The position numbers and the translations under genes are program-made. The notes below the pieces were generated by a model. It made no database searches and was not told the origin of the DNA. It saw nothing but the letters and a program-made list of their open reading frames with translations. A stretch of 23,466 bases of DNA from Anaerolineae bacterium (GTDB taxonomy: Bacteria > Chloroflexota > Anaerolineae > B4-G1): positions 1 to 23,466 of the forward strand of contig JALWUZ010000184.1 in assembly GCA_027079895.1 (NCBI GenBank), written 5' to 3'. Positions 15,292 through 21,573 of the stretch are shown one piece after another (within the stretch, counting starts at the first letter, position 1; each line of letters opens with the position of its first letter).

Positions 15292-15867
15292 ATGTACCTC
15301 AACTGGAAGAAAAGGGAACTAGACCTCAAGATCGTCTACTACGGCCCGCCGCGCAGTGGCAAGACCACCAATCTGGAGCAGATCTACGCCAAAGTGGGCC
15401 GGAAACAGGGCCGCCGGCTCGTCACCCTCAAGACCGAGGGAGACCGCACCCTGTTCTTCGACTTCCTCCCGTTGGAGATCGGGGAACTGAAGGGGCTCAA
15501 GCCGCGCATCAACCTGTACACTGTGCCGGGACAGAGCATCTACGCCGCCACCCGGCGCATCGTGCTCGAAGAGGTGGACGGCATCGTCTTCGTGGCCGAC
15601 TCCCGGCGCGGGCGGTACTACGACAACATCCAGGCTATGAAGGAGATGAAAGGACACCTGCGGGCTTTGGGGTACCACTGGCAGGACATCCCGCTCGTCT
15701 TGCAGTTCAACAAGCGGGACCTGCCCGGTGTGTACTCGGTGGAGACGTTGCGCCGCAGCCTGTCGCCGACCGAGAACCTGCCCTACTACGAGAGCGTGGC
15801 GGTGCAGGGAATCGGCGTGACGGCTACGCTGAAGCGCATCATCGCCCTGGTATTGGCAAGAGTGTAG
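15292..15867 (+). CDS. MglA-type small GTPase
   Basis: The 191-residue protein starts MYLNWKKRELDLKIVYYG and carries MglA-family features: G1 GPPRSGKTT (18-26), the switch segment GDRTLFFDFLPL with Arg52, G3 TVPGQ with Gln81, FVADS (100-104), and G4 NKRD (140-143). In MglA the arginine and glutamine act in hydrolysis once MglB (a Roadblock protein) remodels the site, and both are present here, unlike the GTPase at 3599. MglA controls polarity and motility in Myxococcus; a role in this organism is not known. It starts 1 bp after the receiver-PATAN-Roadblock gene and is followed 27 bp later by a PATAN-Roadblock gene. A near copy lies at 20534-21118. Confidence 0.93.
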   Translation: MYLNWKKRELDLKIVYYGPPRSGKTTNLEQIYAKVGRKQGRRLVTLKTEGDRTLFFDFLPLEIGELKGLKPRINLYTVPGQSIYAATRRIVLEEVDGIVFVADSRRGRYYDNIQAMKEMKGHLRALGYHWQDIPLVLQFNKRDLPGVYSVETLRRSLSPTENLPYYESVAVQGIGVTATLKRIIALVLARV

Positions 15868-15894
15868 CGTGGGAGGCTATGTGGAGAGGAGAAT

Positions 15895-16635
15895 ATGGCA
15901 CTCAAAGGAAACCTGAAGGACATGGATCTGAGCGACGTCATTCAAATGGGATGTCGCGGCCGGGAGCGAGCCCGTCTGCTCATCCGCTCGCACGGGCAGG
16001 AGGCCAGTATTTTCTTCGAGGGCGGGCAAGTCGTGCACGCCACACTAGGTTCTCAAGCGGGAGAGGAGGTGGTCTATGAGTTGTTGACCTGGGAGGACGG
16101 CGAGTTCGAGTTGGAAACCGGCGTCGCTCCGCCCGCGCATACCATTACAATCAATTGGTCCGCCCTGCTTCTGGAGGGCATGCAGCGGATTGATGAGCGC
16201 AAGGCCCTGGAAGCCCAGGCGGACACCAGCAGCAAAAAGGAGGCAACAGAAGTGGCACCTAAAAAACGGAGTGAGTTGTTGGCCGATGCCCTGAGTGACC
16301 TGCTGTCCAGTTCCACCGACATCGAAGGTGGTGCGCTGGTCGGGATTGACGGTCTGGTGCTTTCGGCCAACGTCCCCATCGGCAAACTGGATGAGACCCT
16401 GGTCGGCGCTGCGGCCGCGGCCATCTTCGGCCTCAGCCGCCGCAGCGTGGAGCAGATGAAACGCGGCGAGTTCTTCCAGACTCTCATTCAGGGCAGCAAG
16501 GGGAACATCATCGTCACCTTCGTTGACGACCGGAACGTGTTCGTCGGCCTGACCCCCGCCGATGTGAACCTGGGCATGGCCTTCTACGAGGCCCGCCAGG
16601 TGGCGGAGAAGTTGGCCGAGATTATGGCCGGGTAG
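15895..16635 (+). CDS. PATAN (DUF4388)-Roadblock protein
   Basis: The 246-residue protein has a PATAN domain (about 1-102: GNLKDMDLSDVIQM, IFFEGGQVVHATLG, LTWEDGEFELE, HTITINWSALLLEG), a Lys/Glu linker and a Roadblock/LC7 domain (about 125-246: GGALVGIDGLVLSANV, GAAAAAIFGLSRRSVEQM). A strong ribosome binding site, GAGGAG at 15885-15890, supports the ATG at 15895. It lacks the F-x3-L-x2-E-L-D-x2-F tail found on four other Roadblock proteins here. PATAN domains are proposed signalling interaction modules; Roadblock domains bind GTPases. It most likely serves the MglA-type GTPase just upstream (inference). Confidence 0.88.
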   Translation: MALKGNLKDMDLSDVIQMGCRGRERARLLIRSHGQEASIFFEGGQVVHATLGSQAGEEVVYELLTWEDGEFELETGVAPPAHTITINWSALLLEGMQRIDERKALEAQADTSSKKEATEVAPKKRSELLADALSDLLSSSTDIEGGALVGIDGLVLSANVPIGKLDETLVGAAAAAIFGLSRRSVEQMKRGEFFQTLIQGSKGNIIVTFVDDRNVFVGLTPADVNLGMAFYEARQVAEKLAEIMAG

Positions 16636-16654
16636 CCGGTCGAGGAGTTAGAAA

Positions 16655-17128
16655 ATGGCAACCGAGGAAGAAAAGAAAAGGAACTTGGCTCGCATCAACG
16701 CGATGATCATCTACGGCCTCGAAAAGGGGCTCTGGGATCTGCTGGGCGAGTCGGCTCTGGCTATCAGCGCGACCGTCGGCGCGGGCATGCTGGAATCAAT
16801 GGAAAAAACGATGGGCCTGGAAATCGCCGGCGAGGAGCCCCAGGACATCCTGACCGAAATCGGGCGCATCTTCGTGGACGAGATCGGCATCGCCCTCAAA
16901 TTCGACATCGCCACCGAAGGGGACAACGTCGAGTTTGACGTGCAGAACTGCGTCCTGCTGAAGACCGAGGCGGAACTCATCGAGGCCGGGATACAGCCCT
17001 TTATGTGTCCGTACCTGAACATCGCCGCCGCCGCTATGCGCTCGCGGCTGGGAGTCAAGGCCCGCATAGACAAGATTGACGTGGACATCGCCAACAAGCG
17101 GTGCGCTCTGTGCTTCGAGATGTTCTAG
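16655..17128 (+). CDS. Small Cys-containing protein, possibly V4R-like
   Basis: The 157-residue protein has a charged, helical N terminus, no signal peptide, and four cysteines: C99, C118, C150 and C153. The second half (QNCVLLKTEAEL, PFMCPYLNIAAAAM, ARIDKIDVDI, RCALCFEMF) has the spacing I associate with V4R / hydrocarbon-binding-type domains, which end in a strand with a Cys pair and bind small molecules or metal. V4R is related to the Bet3 fold of TRAPP complexes, so association with small GTPases would be interesting, but the match is by eye and weak. It lies 19 bp after the PATAN-Roadblock gene and is probably in the same transcript; a hairpin follows it. Confidence 0.6.
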   Translation: MATEEEKKRNLARINAMIIYGLEKGLWDLLGESALAISATVGAGMLESMEKTMGLEIAGEEPQDILTEIGRIFVDEIGIALKFDIATEGDNVEFDVQNCVLLKTEAELIEAGIQPFMCPYLNIAAAAMRSRLGVKARIDKIDVDIANKRCALCFEMF

Positions 17129-17166
17129 TCCGGCTTCTCGGCGCGGAATCGGCCGCGAAACGGATG

Positions 17167-17211
17167 ATGGAGCAGGCCGCCGGTCGTCCCTGGCCCGGCG
17201 ACTTGCTCCAT
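17167..17211 (+). terminator. Possible terminator after the V4R-like gene
   Basis: In the 143-bp gap, ATGGAGCA (17167-17174) pairs with TGCTCCAT (17204-17211), and inside it CGCCGG (17178-17183) pairs with CCGGCG (17195-17200). TTCT follows, so the T tract is poor. It could end the GTPase transcript or attenuate it before the amidoligase gene. A weak -10-like TATCCT at 17243-17248 has no matching -35. Confidence 0.35.
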
Positions 17212-17271
17212 TTCTACGGTGGAGGGCGGCGACCACTGCCCTTATCCTCTGCCTGATGGCCGGAGTGCGCG

Positions 17272-18591
17272 ATGAAAGAACCGATCATCTTCCGCCGTGA
17301 CGACTGTCTGACCCACGAGCAGGCGATGTATTGGAAAGACCTGTTGTACCGCACCATCAAGGTCGGGACCGAGGTCGAATTTGCCCTGCCGAAAGGGGTC
17401 AAGAAAGACGATTTCCTCCCGCCGCTGGTCGAAGCATTGCAGCCGACCAAAGACCTGACCAACCTGGGGCGGCATGGTGTCCTGGACATCATCAGCGAGC
17501 ACTGCGGCCTCGAAATCCAGGTCATCGGACGGCAGCCCTACTATCCGGCCCTGATCGAGCAATATCGCTCCATCCTCGACCCACTGGTGGAAAAGGGCAT
17601 CCGGGCGCGGGCGACCTGCGGCCTGCACTATCACACCCTTACCATCGGCCTGAGCGAGCCGGTGCCGGAGATCATCCTGGCGAACGTCTGGAACCTCACC
17701 CGCCGTTACGCCCCCTACCTCCGCTTCCTCACCAGCGCGGGCGACCGGATGGAGGCCCTCTGTCGGCGGCGGAACTACACCAGTCACCTCGAAATGGTCA
17801 AACTGACCCCAGGGGTGATGTCAATGGTCGAAATCCAACGCCGGTTGAAGGAGAGCCAGCGGGTGCCGGAGCATCAGAACTTTCTCAACCTGGAGCACGT
17901 CACCTTCACCGACGACGGCGCGGTGCGGGATTTCCACCTCGAATTTCGCTTTCCCGACGCCGACCTCTCCCCCACCTCCATCGTCGCCAAGACGTTCCTC
18001 TTCCTGGCGATGATCCTCAAGGCGGTGGAGATGAGCCAGTACGGCGTCATCCACGTGGGGCGGGTGCGGGAGTGGCGGCGGAAAGTGGCTCTGCTGGACA
18101 TGCTGAGCAACAACGAGGGCAACCTGGCGACCAGCGACACCTCCCAAGTCACGCCGGAGGTGATTGACGAACTGCGGGCCGGCTGCCGGGAGTTGCTGGA
18201 ACTGCTCAAGCCGGTCTTCGTGCGCCTGGCCCGCGTCTCCGGCGAGCGCAGCGACGAACACCCGGCCTTCGAGGTGCTCTCCCTGCTGGCGGAAACCCCG
18301 CTCTCACTGCTGCGAATCAGCGGGCGCAACTGGGTAGAGATCGAGGCCCTGCTGAGCGAACGGGCCGCCGTCACCGCCGAGGAGCAATGGGACAAGAGCG
18401 ACCGGCGGCTGATTCGGGCCATCGAATTAGCAGAGTTGACCGGCTACCCCGCGCCGGAGGCGTGGAAGTGGGAGGCGGCGCGGGAACTCTTCTTCACCCC
18501 CCAGGAACTGGAACGGCGGCTGACCCGGCTCGATGAGTGGCGCGGCCTCAAGTGGGACGCCCAACTGGGCACGATGGTTTTCCTGAGTTGA
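17272..18591 (+). CDS. Amidoligase-like enzyme (glutamine synthetase/GCS-like fold)
   Basis: The 439-residue protein has the spaced motifs of the amidoligase family that is related to glutamate-cysteine ligase: GTEVEF (32-37, metal-binding Glu34 and Glu36), GLHYH (117-121, His119 and His121), and FHLEFRFPDADLSP (221-234, Glu224 and Arg226). Such enzymes form amide bonds between a carboxylate and an amine using ATP. The C-terminal third (about 280-439) is helical and I do not recognise it. The substrate is unknown. GGAG at 17262-17265, 6 bp upstream, supports the ATG. A class II glutamine amidotransferase gene follows after 53 bp, suggesting either an ammonia supply or a matching amide hydrolase. 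It could instead be a GCS-like enzyme making a gamma-glutamyl compound. Confidence 0.75.
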   Translation: MKEPIIFRRDDCLTHEQAMYWKDLLYRTIKVGTEVEFALPKGVKKDDFLPPLVEALQPTKDLTNLGRHGVLDIISEHCGLEIQVIGRQPYYPALIEQYRSILDPLVEKGIRARATCGLHYHTLTIGLSEPVPEIILANVWNLTRRYAPYLRFLTSAGDRMEALCRRRNYTSHLEMVKLTPGVMSMVEIQRRLKESQRVPEHQNFLNLEHVTFTDDGAVRDFHLEFRFPDADLSPTSIVAKTFLFLAMILKAVEMSQYGVIHVGRVREWRRKVALLDMLSNNEGNLATSDTSQVTPEVIDELRAGCRELLELLKPVFVRLARVSGERSDEHPAFEVLSLLAETPLSLLRISGRNWVEIEALLSERAAVTAEEQWDKSDRRLIRAIELAELTGYPAPEAWKWEAARELFFTPQELERRLTRLDEWRGLKWDAQLGTMVFLS

Positions 18592-18644
18592 CCGGTTCAC
18601 TGCCGCGGCCTTAATCCCTTTCATCGGAGGACAACAGGAATTTT

Positions 18645-19430
18645 ATGTGTGGTCTGACCGGAGTATTGCTGTACCCCACCTCCCGCTCGCCGGAGACCTG
18701 GGAGGAAATCAAGAAGATCGCCACCGCCAACCTCCTGTTCAACGAGGAACGGGGACGGGAGGCGGCCGGCATCGCCGTCATCCAGTCCGATGGCCGCTAC
18801 CAACTCTTCAAACAGCCGGTGCCGGCCTCGGAACTGGTGGAAATGGAAGACTATCGGCGCGTGCTCGACACCGTCGGCGACGAGACGGTCTGCATCCTGG
18901 GGCACACCCGCGCCCCCACCAAAGGCAGCCGTTGGCGCAACGTCAACAACCACCCCTTGATTGCCGGGCACGTCATCGGCATCCACAACGGCGTCATCTA
19001 CAACGACGACCTGCTTTTCGACCAACTGCAACTGCCCAGGGCCGGAGAAGTGGACAGCGAGATCATCTTCCGCCTGCAAGACACCGTCAACCCGCTCCTG
19101 CACCCCGATGACTACCCGGAGGCGGTGGGCGAGAAAATCAACCTTCTGCACGGGCGGTTCGCCACCCTGTCGGTGGACACCCGCAAGCCCCAATGCCTCC
19201 TGGTGATGAAACACCTCCAGCCCCTCTGCCTGCACTACGAACAGGAATGGGAAAGTTTGTTCTTCTCCTCCCGCTACCTGTTCCTGCGCAAAGCCTTCGG
19301 GCGGGCGGTCGTCACCGAGGCGTTGGATAGCGGCCGGGGCTACTACTTCGATGCCCAGCAATTGCCCCAACACGGCAATCAACCGATGCACTCCTTCGCG
19401 ATCAACCCCCAGGGGACCCAGAGCCCCTAA
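18645..19430 (+). CDS. Class II (Ntn-type) glutamine amidotransferase, stand-alone
   Basis: The 261-residue protein begins MCGLTGVLLY, so after removal of Met the catalytic nucleophile would be Cys2. Further class II motifs are GREAAGIAV (37-45), GHTRAPTKG (86-94; Arg89), NNHPL (101-105), GIHNGVIYN (112-120; oxyanion Asn115 and Gly116) and DSEIIF (Asp137). There is no fused synthetase domain, so it must act with a separate partner. The neighbouring amidoligase is the obvious one. Members of this fold either release ammonia from glutamine or, as in EgtC-like enzymes, cleave gamma-glutamyl amides. AGGA at 18636-18639 is the ribosome binding site. A Roadblock gene follows 17 bp later. Confidence 0.87.
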   Translation: MCGLTGVLLYPTSRSPETWEEIKKIATANLLFNEERGREAAGIAVIQSDGRYQLFKQPVPASELVEMEDYRRVLDTVGDETVCILGHTRAPTKGSRWRNVNNHPLIAGHVIGIHNGVIYNDDLLFDQLQLPRAGEVDSEIIFRLQDTVNPLLHPDDYPEAVGEKINLLHGRFATLSVDTRKPQCLLVMKHLQPLCLHYEQEWESLFFSSRYLFLRKAFGRAVVTEALDSGRGYYFDAQQLPQHGNQPMHSFAINPQGTQSP

Positions 19431-19447
19431 TCATAGGGCGGTGACAT

Positions 19448-19936
19448 ATGGCACAGGCATCCTTTCCGGCCCAACTGCTCTCCCAAATCGAGATCATCCT
19501 GCTGGACCTGCTCGACCTGACCAATGCCGAGTCGGTCATCCTGGCGAACGCCGACGGCCAACTAGTCAGCGTCCAAGGGGACACCCAAGAGATAGACCCC
19601 GCACTCATCGCGGCCCTGGGGGCCGCCGACGTGATGGCGACCGCCGAACTCATCCGGCACATCGGCGGCCACGCCACCGGCAGCGCACTGTTCCGTCAGG
19701 GCCGCCGGGTGAACGTCTACCTGTTCGACATTGACGCCCGTTTCGTCCTCATCGTCGTCTTCCGGCCCGGCATCCTCGCCGGACTGGTGCAGACCTTTGG
19801 CCGCCGGGCCGTCCGCAAACTGAAACCCCTGGTCGTCGAACTGGAGGGCCACTCCGACCACCTGCTCGCGGACACGCACGCCGGATTTGGGTCGGCGTTG
19901 AGCGAAGAGATGGACAAGACATTCGATCTGTCCTGA
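19448..19936 (+). CDS. Roadblock/LC7 protein with conserved tail motif (first of a tandem pair)
   Basis: The 162-residue protein is one Roadblock/LC7 domain (about 8-130: ESVILANADGQLVSVQG, ALGAADVMATAELIRHIG, VNVYLFDIDARFVLIVVF) followed by a linker and the tail FGSALSEEMDKTF (19886-19924), which is nearly terminal. It is similar along its length to the next gene, so the two arose by duplication. Roadblock domains normally dimerise, and this pair may form a heterodimer. It starts 17 bp after the glutamine amidotransferase gene, which places the enzymes and the GTPase regulators in one transcript. The partner is likely the GTPase at 20534 (inference). Confidence 0.87.
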   Translation: MAQASFPAQLLSQIEIILLDLLDLTNAESVILANADGQLVSVQGDTQEIDPALIAALGAADVMATAELIRHIGGHATGSALFRQGRRVNVYLFDIDARFVLIVVFRPGILAGLVQTFGRRAVRKLKPLVVELEGHSDHLLADTHAGFGSALSEEMDKTFDLS

Positions 19937-19974
19937 CCTCACCCAGGGCGGAGGACATCGAGGGAGGTAATCAC

Positions 19975-20466
19975 ATGGAGACAGGCATTTCCCTACCTGA
20001 AGACCTGAGCGCCCAGATTGACGACATCCTGCTGGAACTGCGGCGCAAGGCGGAGGCGGAGTGCGTCCTGCTGGCCGACATCAGCGGGCAACTGGTCAGT
20101 GCGCAGGGACGCTTGGAGGACATTGACCCGGTGACAGTGGCCGCCTTGGCCGCCGGCGACGTGGCGGCGATGAGTGAACTGGTGCGCCAAATCGGAGAAC
20201 CCAACCCGCACGGCTCCTTCCTCCACGAAGGAGAGAACAAAAGCATCTACCTGTTCAGCGTGGCGGGCAGTTTCCTCCTCATCGTCATCTTCGGAGCGGA
20301 CACCCCCATCGGCCTGATGCGCCTCTTCGTGCGCCGCGCTGCCGAACGGCTCTACCCCCTGACCGCCGAGTTCGAGGAAGTGATGGGCCAGCCCCAGGAC
20401 GTCCCCCTGGGCGACTTCAGCGCGACCCTCGCCGACGAGTTGGACCGCGTCTTCGGCGGCCTGTGA
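19975..20466 (+). CDS. Roadblock/LC7 protein with conserved tail motif (second of a tandem pair)
   Basis: The 163-residue protein has a Roadblock/LC7 domain (about 10-132: ECVLLADISGQLVSAQG, ALAAGDVAAMSELVRQIG, IYLFSVAGSFLLIVIFG) and a C-terminal tail FSATLADELDRVF (20416-20454) followed by GGL. Both the domain and the tail align with the preceding protein, and the sequence after the [IV]DP motif (DIDPVTVAALAAGD versus EIDPALIAALGAAD) is especially close. A good ribosome binding site, GGGAGG, lies about 9 bp before the ATG. It is followed 67 bp later by the second MglA-type GTPase. Confidence 0.87.
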   Translation: METGISLPEDLSAQIDDILLELRRKAEAECVLLADISGQLVSAQGRLEDIDPVTVAALAAGDVAAMSELVRQIGEPNPHGSFLHEGENKSIYLFSVAGSFLLIVIFGADTPIGLMRLFVRRAAERLYPLTAEFEEVMGQPQDVPLGDFSATLADELDRVFGGL

Positions 20467-20533
20467 CCGGCAGAGCCCTCACGGGAGACGAGAGCGGAGG
20501 ATGAGCAGTTAATGACGCGAAACGAGGGTAACT

Positions 20534-21118
20534 ATGTTCATCAACTGGAAACTGCGTGAAATCAACCTGAAAATCGTCTACTACGGGCCGGCCTTGAGCG
20601 GCAAGACCACCAACTTACAATACATCCACGCCAAGACCAACCCCAACATCCGCGGCGAATTGGTCTCCCTGAAGACCAGAGGCGACCGTACCCTCTATTT
20701 CGACTTCCTCCAGTTGGAACTGGGGCAGATCGCCGGGCTCAAGCCGCGTTTCAACCTGTACACCGTGCCGGGCCAGAGTTACTACGTCGGCAGCCGCCGC
20801 TTGGTGCTGCAAGGAGCCGATGGCATCGTCTTCGTCGCCGACTCGCAGCGAGAACGGTTCCAAGCCAACGTCGAGGCCGTGAAAGACATGGCGGAAAACC
20901 TGCGCTCGCTGGGGCTGAACCCGGAATCAATGCCCCTCGTGCTCCAATGCAACAAACAAGACCTCCCGAACGCCGTCCAGCCCTCTGTACTGCAACGGCG
21001 GCTGGGGATGACCAAAGTAACCTGCTTCCCATCGGTGGCCATCAAAGGCACCGGCGTGTTCGACACCCTCAAGGCCATCATCAACCTGGTGGTAGCCCAG
21101 GCCCAGAAAAAACTCTAA
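20534..21118 (+). CDS. MglA-type small GTPase, second copy
   Basis: The 194-residue protein is a close paralogue of the GTPase at 15292: MFINWKLREINLKIVYYG start, G1 GPALSGKTT (18-26), GDRTLYFDFLQL with Arg52, G3 TVPGQ with Gln81, FVADSQ (100-105), G4 NKQD (140-143). The catalytic Arg and Gln of MglA are present at the same numbering as in the first copy, so it should be a competent GTPase when bound by a Roadblock partner. It lies between two tailed Roadblock proteins upstream and a short Roadblock protein 23 bp downstream. GAGGG at 20524-20528 supports the ATG. Having two copies suggests two regulatory inputs to one output, or an antagonistic pair (inference). Confidence 0.93.
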   Translation: MFINWKLREINLKIVYYGPALSGKTTNLQYIHAKTNPNIRGELVSLKTRGDRTLYFDFLQLELGQIAGLKPRFNLYTVPGQSYYVGSRRLVLQGADGIVFVADSQRERFQANVEAVKDMAENLRSLGLNPESMPLVLQCNKQDLPNAVQPSVLQRRLGMTKVTCFPSVAIKGTGVFDTLKAIINLVVAQAQKKL

Positions 21119-21141
21119 CCTTAACACAAGGGAGATGAACG

Positions 21142-21528
21142 ATGAGCAACGAACAGACCAAATCGGGCGAGCCAACCTCCTTCCGTGAGATACTCAACGA
21201 GATGAACGAGGCCGGACAGTTCCAAGTCTCCGTCCTGACCTCGGTCGAGGGGCTGCCGATCGCCACCAGCCCCCGCGACTACGACAGCGACCTCATCTCG
21301 GCGATGGTCGCCCTGATTCAGCGAGTGAGCAACGACGCCCAAAGTCAACTGGGAATGGCCGACGTGGACGAAGTGACCATCCACGACCGGGACCGCATCC
21401 GCCTCGTCTGCCGTTACATCGCCTTCGGCGGCGAGCGGCTGATACTGGCGGCCCTCGTCCCGCCTAACAAACCCTATCGCCGCGTGACCAACCGCGCCGT
21501 GCGGCAGATCAAACGGCTGCTGTCCTGA
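21142..21528 (+). CDS. Short Roadblock/LC7 protein, MglB-like
   Basis: The 128-residue protein is a single Roadblock/LC7 domain with little else: FREILNEMNEAGQFQVSVLTSVEGLPIATSP, SAMVALIQRVSNDAQSQLG, LVCRYIAFGGERLILAALVP. It lacks the F-x3-L-x2-E-L-D-x2-F tail. Single-domain Roadblock proteins beside an MglA-type gene usually play the MglB role, stimulating GTP hydrolysis as a dimer. It begins 23 bp after the GTPase stop with GGGAG as the ribosome binding site. I leave the symbol blank because several Roadblock proteins here compete for the MglB label. Confidence 0.88.
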   Translation: MSNEQTKSGEPTSFREILNEMNEAGQFQVSVLTSVEGLPIATSPRDYDSDLISAMVALIQRVSNDAQSQLGMADVDEVTIHDRDRIRLVCRYIAFGGERLILAALVPPNKPYRRVTNRAVRQIKRLLS

Positions 21529-21573
21529 AACTGAACCTCACGGACTTCTTCTCACACGGGGGGTTAGGGGGAG

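Noticed and set aside
13941..15329. 462-codon open frame on the minus strand
   Set aside because: It is antisense to the receiver-PATAN-Roadblock gene, whose motifs are unambiguous.
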